From Gemmatimonadota bacterium (GTDB lineage: Bacteria; JAAXHH01): a stretch of DNA of 64,000 bases. The notes beneath the pieces are model-generated. The model was given only the letters and a program-made list of their open reading frames with translations, did not search any database and was not told where the DNA came from. Below are positions 15,891 through 24,637 of this stretch, piece by piece. Location: positions 148,857 through 212,856 of the forward strand of contig JAPOZT010000011.1 in the NCBI GenBank assembly GCA_026705925.1, read 5' to 3'. Every line of letters starts with the position of its first letter. Positions within the stretch are counted from its first letter, which is position 1. Both the position numbers and the translations under genes were made by a program.

Positions 15891-16472
15891 ATGAAAATGA
15901 AAACCCGAATTCGCTTGATCACCGCGCTGATCCTGGCCGGAGCCATGTCGTGGGCTTCGCAGGCCGGCGCCCAACTCAACACCAACACCAGCTTCAACCC
16001 GGAACCGCTCAGCCTCGTGGACTTCAAGAAGGCGTTCAACGGCGATACGGGCAAGGTCCGCCTCGTCGTGATGTTCTCGCCTACCTGAGGCCACTGCATA
16101 AGCGGCGCCGGGGCGGTGCAGCAAGAGATACTGAAGAAGTTTCCCTCCGATGACCTCCGGGTCTACGTGGTCTGGCAGCGGATACTCAGGAACGATGCGG
16201 TCAATACGGCCAAGATCGCGGCGGAGCAAGTGTTCAGCGACAAGCGGGTCAGCCAGATGTGGGACCCCGCGAACGCGCTGGGATTCTGGTACAAGAAGTC
16301 GGGAGAACTGGAACACAAGGACCCCATGGTCTGGGACGCCTACTTCCTCTACGGTGCGGATTCCGAGTGGAAGGACGCGCCTACCGGGCTGATCGACGCT
16401 GGTTACACGGTGTGGAATATGAAAGACAGGCTCTTGAAATCGGTGGCAACGACGATGGAGACCGTGGACTGA
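15891..16472 (+). CDS. Probable periplasmic thioredoxin-like selenoprotein (in-frame TGA = Sec66)
   Basis: The frame runs from ATG 15891 to TGA 16470-16472 with one internal TGA at 16086-16088. Read through as selenocysteine it gives 193 residues. Residues 1-28 form a signal peptide (KTRIRLITALILAGAMSW, then ASQAGAQ). Around the TGA the protein reads RLVVMFSPT-U-GHC-ISGAGAV, a thioredoxin-type redox site in which Sec66 replaces the first Cys of CxxC (Cys69). Downstream coding is continuous (EILKKFPSDDLRVYVVWQRI, MWDPANALGFWYKK). The gene has its own promoter and a strong terminator, so it is not decaying sequence. Family knowledge: Sec often replaces exactly this Cys. The alternative is a nonsense mutation or base error. 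No sel genes are in the window. Confidence 0.75.
16089..16121 (+). promoter_or_regulatory. Candidate bacterial SECIS hairpin after the in-frame TGA
   Basis: Directly after TGA 16086-16088, cactgc (16092-16097) can pair with gcggtg (16113-16118, one G-U), or ctgca (16094-16098) with tgcag (16117-16121), enclosing a 15-18-nt GC-rich loop. Placement is right for a SelB-dependent element, but the loop does not show the E. coli fdhF GU pattern, so this is only a candidate. Confidence 0.35.
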
Positions 16473-16525
16473 TTTCCCGGCATCCGGGAATCAGGATACA
16501 ACTACAGCACGACGAAGATTGATTG

Positions 16526-16560
16526 GACGGGGCGGTTCGGCAAGGACCGCCTCGTTTTTT
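16526..16560 (+). terminator. Rho-independent terminator after the selenoprotein gene
   Basis: A 12-bp stem (acggggcggttc / ggaccgcctcgt, with G-U pairs) with loop ggcaa, followed by TTTTTT. Confidence 0.9.
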
Positions 16561-16655
16561 GTGGGGATGTTGTTCGAAGGTTCCGGCCGGTAAGTGCGGA
16601 TTCAGTCCGGCAGAAAAGGTCCGACCGGTCGGGTCCGAAGGTCCCTGCCGCCCGG

Positions 16656-18122
16656 TCATCCCTCCAGACTGAGCAGGAAGGGTTCCTCGAAGGCCTGGAC
16701 CAGCCACTGCATGAAGCGGGCGCCGTCCGCGCCGTCTATGAGCCGGTGGTCGTAGGAGATCATCAGCGGCAGCATGAGGCGCGGCTGGAACGCGCCATCC
16801 ACGTAGACCTGTTCCATGCGGCTGCGCGCCAGCCCCAGGATGGCTACGTCGGGCGCATTAATGATCGGCGCGAAGAAGGTGCCGCCGAACCCGCCCAGGT
16901 TCGAGATCGTAAAGGTGTTCCCCTGCATATCGTCCGGCGAGAGCTTCCTGTCCCGGGCCCGGGCGGCGACTTCGGAAAGTTCGACAGACAACTCGACCAT
17001 GTTCTTCCGGTCCACGTCCCGGATGACCGGCACGACCAGGCCGCGGTCCGTATCGACGGCCACGCCCACGTGGTAGTACTTCTTGTGGATGATCTCCTGC
17101 CCGGCCATGTCGACGCTGGCGTTGAAGAGGGGAAATCGCTTGAGCGCCGCGGCCACGATCTTCAGTGCGATGGCCGTCATGGTCAGCTTGCCGCCGGCGG
17201 CTTCGGCCGCGGGACCGAACTGCTTGCGCAGGGCTTCCATGTCGGTGACGTCGGCCTTGTCGGCGTAGGTGACGTGGGGGATGTTCGTCCACGCGGCGGA
17301 CAGGTGCTCCGCGGCGGCCCGGCGAAGGTTGCTCATGGGCTCGGTTTCCACCGGACCCCATTTCGCGAAGTCCGGGAGCGTAGCCGGAGCGGATGGCCTG
17401 GGACCGGCAGCCCCTTGGCCGGCGCTCAACAGCCTGGAATGGGATTTGACGTCTTCGACGGATATGCGGCCGTCGGGACCGGTTCCCGGTACCTGGCCGA
17501 TGTCGAGTCCGATCTCCCGGGCGAAGCGGCGTACGGAAGGCGCCGCGGGTACCGGCGCGCCTGAAGTGGAAGTGGCCGCGGGAACGACCGGAGCCGTCGG
17601 TAGAGGGGGTGCATCTTCTTGTTCCGATGGACCAGCGTCCGCGGCAGGTGGCGCGCTGACTCCGTTCTCAGGAGTATCGGCAACTGAGGTTTCCGCGGCA
17701 GGCACTTCGGTAGTGGACTCCGAACCATCAGCGGCAGGTCCGTCGGCGGCAGGCGCTTCGGCCTCCGCCCCTTCTTCCGCTTCTGCTGCGGCGGACTCGC
17801 TGGTTGCCTCTCTGGCTGCCTCTCCGTCCGCGTCCCTGCTGGCTTCCTGCGCCGCGTCCCCGCCGGCTGCCGCACCCTCCCCCGCCCCTTCTTCATACAT
17901 CAGGACAGGAGCGCCTACCTCGGCCGTCGCGCCGTTCTCCACGAGGATTTCCGTCACCACTCCGCTGAATCCCGACGGCACCTCGAGGTTGGCCTTGTCG
18001 GTCTCGATCTCCAGGACGGGCTGGTTTTCTTCGACTTGATCCCCGACGGCCACCAGGATACCCACCACGGTGCCCGCGTCGACGTTCTCACCCAGCGCCG
18101 GAAGATTAAAAGGCGTCGCCAT
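16656..18122 (-). CDS. aceF: Pyruvate dehydrogenase E2, dihydrolipoamide acetyltransferase
   Basis: A 488-residue E2 with three parts. One N-terminal lipoyl domain carries lipoyl-Lys43 in EIETDKANLEVPS. A long Ala/Glu/Pro-rich linker (~80-190) leads to the peripheral-subunit-binding domain (~195-230, VRRFAREIGLDIGQVPGTG). The catalytic acetyltransferase domain ends with the active-site motif SYDHRLIDGADGARF (His458, Asp462). It transfers acetyl groups to CoA. It lies 86 bases after aceE on the same strand; the E3 gene (lpd) is not in the window. Confidence 0.93.
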   Translation of the reverse strand: MATPFNLPALGENVDAGTVVGILVAVGDQVEENQPVLEIETDKANLEVPSGFSGVVTEILVENGATAEVGAPVLMYEEGAGEGAAAGGDAAQEASRDADGEAAREATSESAAAEAEEGAEAEAPAADGPAADGSESTTEVPAAETSVADTPENGVSAPPAADAGPSEQEDAPPLPTAPVVPAATSTSGAPVPAAPSVRRFAREIGLDIGQVPGTGPDGRISVEDVKSHSRLLSAGQGAAGPRPSAPATLPDFAKWGPVETEPMSNLRRAAAEHLSAAWTNIPHVTYADKADVTDMEALRKQFGPAAEAAGGKLTMTAIALKIVAAALKRFPLFNASVDMAGQEIIHKKYYHVGVAVDTDRGLVVPVIRDVDRKNMVELSVELSEVAARARDRKLSPDDMQGNTFTISNLGGFGGTFFAPIINAPDVAILGLARSRMEQVYVDGAFQPRLMLPLMISYDHRLIDGADGARFMQWLVQAFEEPFLLSLEG

Positions 18123-18145
18123 GTTTCTTGCTTCTCCCTGCCATT

Positions 18146-18234
18146 AGCATGAGCGGATTCGGCTAGTAGGCGCCGGTTTCCGGGTCGGACTTCGCCGGCT
18201 TCAGCCTGCTACAGCATGAGCGGATTCGGCTTGT
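18146..18234. repeat. Duplicated aceE 3' end in the aceE-aceF spacer
   Basis: The segment agcatgagcggattcggct with following bases occurs at 18213-18234 (the aceE C-terminal codons and next to its stop) and again at 18146-18167 in the spacer before aceF; about 20 of 22 bases match, spaced 67 bp. Confidence 0.85.
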
Positions 18235-20881
18235 CGGCGTCGATCTCCAAGTCGGCCATCGCCTGCTTCAGCTTGGAAGCCGGCAGTTTGCCGTCGCGCA
18301 TCAGGCCGTAGAGCGCGGACAGCGCGATATAGCGGGCGTCCACCTCGAAGAAATCCCGCAGGGCGGCGCGGCTGTCGCTGCGTCCGAAGCCATCGGCCCC
18401 GAGCGTGATCAGGTGGCCCGGAAACCAGGCGGACACCGTGTCCGGCAGCGCTTTCACGTAGTCGCAGGCCGCCACGTAGGGGCCCGGCACGTCGGCCACG
18501 CAGGAGGTCACGTAGGGTACGCGCGGCGTTTCCTCCGGATGCATGATGTTCCACCGCTCCACGTCCACCGCCTCGTTGTGCAGCGCCTTGTAGCTCGTGA
18601 TGCTCCAGACGTCCGCAGCCACGCCGTATTGTTCCTCCAGGATCCGGCCGGCCTTGAGCACCTCGTTCAGGATGGCGCCGCTCCCGAAGAGCTGGACGCG
18701 CAGATCGCCGTCTTCTTTCTCCGACTTGCGGAACAGGTACATCCCCTTGAGGATACCCTCCCGGGTCGCCTCGGGATCGCCGGGCATGGGCGGCATGGCG
18801 TAGTTCTCGTTGTGCACGGTCAGGTAGTAGAACACGTCCTCCTGATCCTCGTACATGCGCCGGATGCCTTCTTCGATGATCACCGCCAGTTCGTAGCCGT
18901 AGGCGGGGTCGTAGGCCAGCAGGTTCGGCACCGGGTAGGCCAGCAGGTGGCTGTTGCCGTCCTGGTGCTGGAGCCCTTCGCCCGCCAGCGTGGTCCGCCC
19001 CGACGTGGCGCCGACCAGGAAGCCCTTGCATTTCATGTCGCCCGCGGACCACACCAGATCCCCGACGCGCTGCAGGCCGAACATGGAATAGTAGATGAAG
19101 AAGGGGATGGTGTTGATGTCGTAGGTGGCGTAGGCCGTACCGGCGGCAATGAAGGACGACATGGCGCCCGCTTCCGAAATGCCCTCTTCCAGCAACTGGC
19201 CGTCTTTCGATTCGCGGTAGTACAGGAGCGTTTCGCTGTCCACCGGGTCGTAGAGCTGCCCCACCGGGGAGTAGATACCGGACTGCCGGAACAGGGCCTC
19301 CATGCCGAAGGTCCGGGCCTCGTCGGGGACGATGGGCACGATCAGGTTGCCGATTTCCTTGTCGCGCATCAGGTCCGACAGGATGTTGACGAAGGCCATG
19401 GTCGTCGACACCTGCCGGTCGGTCCCCTCGTAGTACTTGCGGTACTTGTCCTGCTCCGGCGCGTGCAGCGGCGTGAAGGTCGTCCGCCGGGAGGGCACGT
19501 AGCCGCCGAGGGCCCTGCGCCGCTCGTGCAGATACTGGATCTCTTCGCTGTCCTCGGGCGGCTTGTAGAAGGGCACTTCGGCCACGTCTTCATCAGAAAT
19601 CGGGATCCGGAACCGGTCCCGGAAGGCCAGCAGGTCGCTGTCCTCCATCTTCTTGATCTGGTGGGTGCTGTTGGCCCCCTGCCCGCTGTCGCCCATTCCG
19701 TATCCCTTGATCGTCTTCATCAGGATGACCGTCGGTGAACCCTCGTTCTCCACGGCGGCCTTGTAGGCGTGGTAGACCTTGAGTGGATCGTGGCCGCCCC
19801 GCCGCAGGTGCTGCAGCTGTGAATCGGAGAGGTGTTCCACCATCTTTTTCAGGTCCGGATGGACGCCGAAGAACTTGTTCCGGATGTATTCGCCGGACGC
19901 CATGCTGTACTTCTGGTACTGGCCGTCCACCGTCTCGTGCATGCGGTTCACGAGGAGACCGTCGCCGTCCTTTTCCAGGAGAGGGTCCCAGTCGCTGCCC
20001 CAGATGCACTTGATCACGTTCCATCCCGCACCCCGGAAGATGGCCTCGAGTTCCTGGATGATCTTGTGGTTGCCACGGACGGGGCCGTCGAGCCGCTGCA
20101 GGTTGCAGTTGATCACGAAGATGAGGTTGTCGAGGTTTTCGACGACCGGCACGGTGATGGCGCCGAGGGACTCGGGCTCGTCCATCTCCCCGTCGCCCAT
20201 CATGACCCACACCTTGGAATCGCTCGGTTTCTTGATCCCCCGGTTCTCCAGGTATTTCATGAAACGGGCCTGGTAGATGCCGGTGATGGCTCCGAGGCCC
20301 ATGGACACCGTGGGGAATTCCCAGAAGTCCGGCATCAGCCAGGGGTGGGGATAGGACGACAGGCCGGGCGTATTCACCTCGTGGCGGAAGTTTTTGAGCT
20401 GCTCTTCGGAGACGCGGCCTTCCAGGTAGGCCCGCGCGTAGATGCCGGGCGCTGCGTGGCCCTGGACGAAGAGGAGGTCGCCCTCGTGGCTTCCGTTCCG
20501 GTTGCGGAAGAAATGGTTGAACCCCACCTCGTAGAGCGTCGCGGACGATGCGTAGGTGGAGATGTGCCCGCCTATGGAGGCGTCGGCCCGGTTGGCCCGG
20601 ACCACCATGGCGAGCGCGTTCCAGCGCACGATGTTCTTGATGCGCCGTTCCAGGTCGCGGTCACCGGGATAGGGTTCCTGCAGTTCGACGGGAAAGGTGT
20701 TGACGTAGGGTGTGTTGGCGGAGAAGGGCAGGCGGACGCCGGACTCGGCGGCCCGGGACTCCAGCGCCGCGAGGATGCGGCGGGTCCGCTCCGGGTCGCC
20801 CTGCGAAATGACGTACTCAATCGATTCGAGCCATTCGTGAAGTTCCAGCGATGCTACATCGGGTTCCACGTCCGTTGTCAT
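18209..20881 (-). CDS. aceE: Pyruvate dehydrogenase E1 component, homodimeric type
   Basis: An 890-residue protein of the single-chain AceE type. The thiamine diphosphate motif GDGEMDEPESLGAI extends to FVINCNLQRLDGPV; SSYPHPWLMPDFWEFPTVSMGLG is near-identical to AceE of proteobacteria, and the C-terminal part has LITLGADGFGRSDSRAALRDF. It decarboxylates pyruvate and acetylates E2. ATG 20881 is preferred (GGGGA about 8 bases before it); a TTG codon directly upstream (20884) is an alternative. It is transcribed from a TTGACA-N18-TATTTT promoter with aceF downstream. Confidence 0.95.
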   Translation of the reverse strand: MTTDVEPDVASLELHEWLESIEYVISQGDPERTRRILAALESRAAESGVRLPFSANTPYVNTFPVELQEPYPGDRDLERRIKNIVRWNALAMVVRANRADASIGGHISTYASSATLYEVGFNHFFRNRNGSHEGDLLFVQGHAAPGIYARAYLEGRVSEEQLKNFRHEVNTPGLSSYPHPWLMPDFWEFPTVSMGLGAITGIYQARFMKYLENRGIKKPSDSKVWVMMGDGEMDEPESLGAITVPVVENLDNLIFVINCNLQRLDGPVRGNHKIIQELEAIFRGAGWNVIKCIWGSDWDPLLEKDGDGLLVNRMHETVDGQYQKYSMASGEYIRNKFFGVHPDLKKMVEHLSDSQLQHLRRGGHDPLKVYHAYKAAVENEGSPTVILMKTIKGYGMGDSGQGANSTHQIKKMEDSDLLAFRDRFRIPISDEDVAEVPFYKPPEDSEEIQYLHERRRALGGYVPSRRTTFTPLHAPEQDKYRKYYEGTDRQVSTTMAFVNILSDLMRDKEIGNLIVPIVPDEARTFGMEALFRQSGIYSPVGQLYDPVDSETLLYYRESKDGQLLEEGISEAGAMSSFIAAGTAYATYDINTIPFFIYYSMFGLQRVGDLVWSAGDMKCKGFLVGATSGRTTLAGEGLQHQDGNSHLLAYPVPNLLAYDPAYGYELAVIIEEGIRRMYEDQEDVFYYLTVHNENYAMPPMPGDPEATREGILKGMYLFRKSEKEDGDLRVQLFGSGAILNEVLKAGRILEEQYGVAADVWSITSYKALHNEAVDVERWNIMHPEETPRVPYVTSCVADVPGPYVAACDYVKALPDTVSAWFPGHLITLGADGFGRSDSRAALRDFFEVDARYIALSALYGLMRDGKLPASKLKQAMADLEIDADKPNPLML

Positions 20882-20946
20882 CAAGCTTCCCCGGGGTATT
20901 CTGCGCGCCTGTCGCGAGCCTTTTATTCATTCGAAAACAACGACAC

Positions 20947-20976
20947 AAAATAGGGGCGTGGCGCCCCTTCTGTCAA
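20947..20976 (-). promoter_or_regulatory. aceE promoter with a GC-rich inverted repeat in its spacer
   Basis: On the minus strand, TTGACA (20976-20971), 18-bp spacer, TATTTT (20952-20947); leader about 60 bases to ATG 20881. The spacer is almost filled by a perfect inverted repeat, aggggcg-tgg-cgcccct (20952-20968), a plausible operator between -35 and -10. Confidence 0.6.
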
Positions 20977-21137
20977 TCATTATATTGGTTTGCGGGCGCG
21001 TCCCGGACCCCTTCCGCAAGCGTGTCCGGGATACCCCCGGAGCGGTGCCCGAGATGCTTCGGAAGTGCTGCCCGGAATACCCCTGCAGCGACGCACAAAC
21101 ACGCTTGAAACCCTGTTTCCGATCAAGGGAGGTTGGC

Positions 21138-22046
21138 ATGAAAAGCGACGGTCGACAAGGCTGGCACGGCATATTCACCATTCCGCAGACGCCCTTTACC
21201 GACGATGGCGCGCTGGACGAGGAGGGACTGCGCAGGCAGATCGATTTCTGCGTGGATACGGGCACCCACGGCATCGTCTATCCCGTCATGGTGAGCGAGT
21301 TCTGGCTGCTCTCGGACGACGAGCGAAAACGGGTCGTGGACGTGGCCGTGGAACAGGTGGACGGGCGCATCCCCATGATCGCGGGCGTGGCCGGGGTGAG
21401 TACCGAGGTCGCCGTGATGTTCAGCCGCCACGCGCGCGAGGCCGGCGCCGACGGCGCCATCGCCCTGCCGCCCTACGTGCTCAAGCCCGGGCTGGACGGC
21501 CTGGTCGACTACTACCGCCGGGTCGCGGAAGCCATGGGGAAACCCGTTTTCATCCAGAACTTCGATCCGCCGCTGGGTTCCAGCCTCCCACCGGCCGTCA
21601 TCCGTGAGTTGCTGCTGGACATTCCGCAAGTGAAGTACATCAAGGAAGAGATGATGCCGCCGGGCCATTCGGTAACGGCGCTGCTGGAGACCTGTGGGGA
21701 CGAGTTGCACGGTGTCTTCACCGGATTCGGCGGACGCTGGTTCATCGACGAGCTGAACCGCGGCGCGAGCGGCACCATGCCGGCCTGCGAGTTCACCGAC
21801 GTGCTGGTCCGCCTCTACGAGCGCTACCGGTCCGGCGACGTGGAAGGCGCGCGGGAGATTCACACCCGGCTATTACCGCTCATCAATATCGAAAGCCTGC
21901 AAGGCGTGATCTTCTGCAAGGAGATTCTGAAACGGCGGGGCCTGATCGCGTCGACCTGCACGCGGGCGCCGGGCAGGCTGGACCGGCACGACCTCGCCGA
22001 GATCGACCGGCTCTTGCGGGACGTCGAGCCATTGTATATACGCTAA
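21138..22046 (+). CDS. Dihydrodipicolinate synthase / N-acetylneuraminate lyase family aldolase
   Basis: A 302-residue TIM-barrel protein; ATG 21138 is preceded by AAGGGAGG. GIFTIPQTPFTDDGALDEEGL is the family N-terminus, GTHGIVYPVMVSEFWLLSDDER replaces the usual GGxGExxxLxxxE loop, and the Schiff-base lysine is in QVKYIKEEMMPPG. Because the GTTGE loop is altered, it is probably not lysine-pathway DapA but a member acting on sugar-acid-derived 2-keto acids. The substrate is unknown. It stands alone, divergent from aceE and convergent with the next gene. Confidence 0.8.
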   Translation: MKSDGRQGWHGIFTIPQTPFTDDGALDEEGLRRQIDFCVDTGTHGIVYPVMVSEFWLLSDDERKRVVDVAVEQVDGRIPMIAGVAGVSTEVAVMFSRHAREAGADGAIALPPYVLKPGLDGLVDYYRRVAEAMGKPVFIQNFDPPLGSSLPPAVIRELLLDIPQVKYIKEEMMPPGHSVTALLETCGDELHGVFTGFGGRWFIDELNRGASGTMPACEFTDVLVRLYERYRSGDVEGAREIHTRLLPLINIESLQGVIFCKEILKRRGLIASTCTRAPGRLDRHDLAEIDRLLRDVEPLYIR

Positions 22047-22082
22047 ATGTAAACACTGACCGCAGTCGGCCACAGCGCAAGG

Positions 22083-24071
22083 CTACGTCCATTCATGCAG
22101 AGAGTGTCCCTGCCCCGGGAACCAGATCCAGTCCACGACGAACCCGAGAAAAACCCCCGTAGTGTACCCCACGAGCACGCCCCAGGCAAAGGGCTGGGCC
22201 CGGCGGTAGAACGTCACCCCGCCGATCCGCAGCAACAGCATCTTGATCAGCCAGGCCAGGAACAGCGAGAACATGAGGAGCCGGGTCACGTCGGCGAAGG
22301 CCACGGTGAACCCCACCGGTGCGAGGGGCCAGCCGGGAAACCGGTAGGACAGGGCCGTCATGACGAGCATGGCGACGCCGCCGAGGGCCATGAAGAGGAA
22401 CTCGGGCGGCTGCAGCTGGTCAGCATTCCGTATCCACCGTACGATGTCGTCGTAGTACGACTCGTTGATTTTGCCGCCGAAGGCGTCACGCTCGCCGAAG
22501 TTGTACGCGCCGACGGTCGTATTGCCGATGTAGACCGTGTACAGGACGGACGTCAGCAGGCTGATGACGAAGGTGGCGATCATGAGGGCGAGGATCCCCC
22601 GCTTGTCCTGCCGCAGGTCGGACATCACCTTGTCGGACTGGGCGATGGTGCCGATGCCCATGCCCCGCCAGTTCCGGGCGTAGGCGGATCCCAGGCCGAG
22701 GGTGGTCAGGCTCTGGGGGTCGATGTTCCCCGATCCCAGGGTCAGGATCGTAAAATGGTGGGCATTGACCGGCAGGTCCAGGAAGGCCAGGCCCGTCTGG
22801 GCGATGATCCGCGCCGTGCCCAGGTACAGGACGAAGAGGAAGAACAGATATACGGGCACCACATGCCACGAAAGGCCCGATCCTACCAGCCAGGCCACCA
22901 GGTACACCACGCTGCCCGCCAGTCCGAGCACGGCCACGCGGTAGGACATTAGCTCTGTAGGCCCTTGCTCACCGCCGCGCAGGGCCCGCTTAAAAACGTC
23001 GGCGATCTGCTCGCGGGCCGTCCACAGGTGCCAGATGACGAATACGATGAACCCGCCGAAGAACTGAGCCTTCACCACGGCGTTTACGCCTATCGGGCTG
23101 CCGGAATACTGGAGTCCGACGCGGTCGAGCAGGCCACCTTCCAATACGCCGAACAGGGCGAAGAACCACAGGCTGAAGGTAATCTCGAGCGGCGCCAGGA
23201 AGGCGAAGCACAGGGCATATATGTTGACGCTGACCCGAATGGCAGTGAAGCCCTCCAGGAAGTTAAGGTTAGTGTGGTAGAGCGCTCCGATGGGTATGGG
23301 CGAAATAGCGCCCCAGAACGCAGAGATGTTCCAAATCATCAGGGCCAGCGTGACGCCGAAGCCCACCTGGAACATGCGGTCGTACACGAAACCGGGGAAC
23401 GTCCGTTCCGTCCGGTCGTCGTGGCGGATCAGGTCGACGGCCATCCGGACGAGCGGAAAGGACAGTCTTTCGTGGGCCACCCACGTCCTCCGCATGATGG
23501 TGGACATGCAGGCGCCCATGAAGAAGAGCATCACGAAGAAGGTCAGCCACCAGAAGAGGGGCGGCAGCCAGGGTCCCCAGATGACGTCGCCGGCCCCTTC
23601 CGGGATCCCTTCGTAGAACCACACCAGCGTATTACCCTGGCCGCTCACCAGCAGCCAGTCGGGCAGGTACTCGAAAAAGGTGACCGCCCACTGATTCTCG
23701 GGGCGCGCGAAATAGTACGGCGTCGCGATGACCCCCATGAGATAGGCGACCAGGACCTTGCCCGGCACGAGGGAGGAAACGAACATCATCACGAAGACCA
23801 GGGCCAGTTCGTTTCCGGTCAGCACCCAGGTCGGCCGCCACGTGCGCAGGGCGGGGTTGACGATGAAGAGCAGGAAGAAGAAAGGTATGAGGACCGAGAT
23901 CGGCAGGTGCCCTACCGTCATGCGGGAGGACTGCAGGATGAAGGAGCCGAAGGGCACCCAGATGTTGATCAGGACCGCGAGGGCTAGCCCCAGGACGACG
24001 GCGCGGCGGGATATGCCGGCCGATCGCAGTATGCCGGGCCGCGGTATACCGATTCGCGTAAGGGATGTCAT
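22083..24071 (-). CDS. Polytopic membrane protein of the DUF6785/DUF6784 type
   Basis: With ATG 24071 the protein is 662 residues and starts MTSLTRIGIPRPG. It has about 12-14 hydrophobic segments (for example VVLGLALAVLINIWVPF, VLIPFFFLLFIVNPALR, FSLWFFALFGVLEGG), a central loop near ESYYDDIVRWIRNADQLQPP, and ends in GVFLGFVVDWIW. The repeated helices resemble oligopeptide-transporter-like proteins of Planctomycetes and FCB MAGs annotated as DUF6785. No transport motif is recognised and there is no operon partner. An upstream in-frame start would add 33 residues without family character. Confidence 0.7.
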   Translation of the reverse strand: MTSLTRIGIPRPGILRSAGISRRAVVLGLALAVLINIWVPFGSFILQSSRMTVGHLPISVLIPFFFLLFIVNPALRTWRPTWVLTGNELALVFVMMFVSSLVPGKVLVAYLMGVIATPYYFARPENQWAVTFFEYLPDWLLVSGQGNTLVWFYEGIPEGAGDVIWGPWLPPLFWWLTFFVMLFFMGACMSTIMRRTWVAHERLSFPLVRMAVDLIRHDDRTERTFPGFVYDRMFQVGFGVTLALMIWNISAFWGAISPIPIGALYHTNLNFLEGFTAIRVSVNIYALCFAFLAPLEITFSLWFFALFGVLEGGLLDRVGLQYSGSPIGVNAVVKAQFFGGFIVFVIWHLWTAREQIADVFKRALRGGEQGPTELMSYRVAVLGLAGSVVYLVAWLVGSGLSWHVVPVYLFFLFVLYLGTARIIAQTGLAFLDLPVNAHHFTILTLGSGNIDPQSLTTLGLGSAYARNWRGMGIGTIAQSDKVMSDLRQDKRGILALMIATFVISLLTSVLYTVYIGNTTVGAYNFGERDAFGGKINESYYDDIVRWIRNADQLQPPEFLFMALGGVAMLVMTALSYRFPGWPLAPVGFTVAFADVTRLLMFSLFLAWLIKMLLLRIGGVTFYRRAQPFAWGVLVGYTTGVFLGFVVDWIWFPGQGHSLHEWT

Positions 24072-24297
24072 GATTCGGTGCGCCGAAACAGGAAAACAGG
24101 TTTTAGAGGGGGAAAAAGATCTGGATACTGTACGCCAATCAATATATCCGGTCTCCGTCAGGTGGCACAACCCTAGTTTTAAACGGCGCGTAACCCCGCT
24201 TCAACCCCAAGGTCGTGCGCATACCGTGCACGCCTCGCGTGTCGTGCGCGCCCACGTGTCGTAAGCGCTTGTTGTGTACGTTGCGCGCGCTTCCGGC

Positions 24298-24327
24298 AAA
24301 CTCGGGAACTCGAAACTCGGGAACTCG
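24298..24327. repeat. Perfect 15-bp tandem repeat
   Basis: aaactcgggaactcg twice without mismatch (24298-24312, 24313-24327), 24 bases before the -35 box of the next promoter. Confidence 0.9.
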
Positions 24328-24350
24328 GGATCGGGCCGTCAGGTTTTTGC

Positions 24351-24379
24351 TTGAACCGTCGTATCATCTTTTTTATATT
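24351..24379 (+). promoter_or_regulatory. Sigma70-like promoter of the fusion-permease/pyr operon
   Basis: TTGAAC (24351-24356), 17-bp spacer, TATATT (24374-24379). The transcript would start near 24386 and have a leader of about 250 bases before ATG 24638. Confidence 0.7.
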
Positions 24380-24637
24380 GCTTTGTTAAAGTATGCGACA
24401 ACTCACTACGCTCGGGATGAATGCGACTGGAAGGGCCTCTCGGCAGTCCCGGGCATACCAATGTTCCCCGGCAATGACTGACGCGGAGGCGGCGGTTCTG
24501 CGCGGCTTCCAGCGTACGAAACCACCGCTTCCGCATTCGGACTGCGGCAGCGGCGACAGGACTGCGGCGCGGCATGACTGCGCGACAGAACTGCGCGGCA
24601 CCAGGCCTGCGCGGTCGCTTATCAGGGATAAACGCAT

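Larger units (their letters stand above)
24072..24637. other. 566-bp intergenic region between divergent genes
   Basis: No convincing gene is seen. It holds GC-alternating sequence (24230-24290), a perfect 15-bp tandem repeat (aaactcgggaactcg at 24298-24312 and 24313-24327), a good plus-strand promoter (24351-24379) and about 250 bases of leader before the next start. On the DUF6785 side, two direct AACAGG units lie at about 24087-24102. Confidence 0.7.

Noticed and set aside
16089..16472. Reading the second half of the selenoprotein as a separate gene starting at GTG 16116
   Set aside because: No SD precedes it, it would lack the redox site and signal peptide, and promoter and terminator bracket the whole frame instead.
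18413..19738. Long plus-strand open frame opposite aceE
   Set aside because: His/Val/Arg-rich translation with no motif, lying wholly within the well-supported aceE gene.
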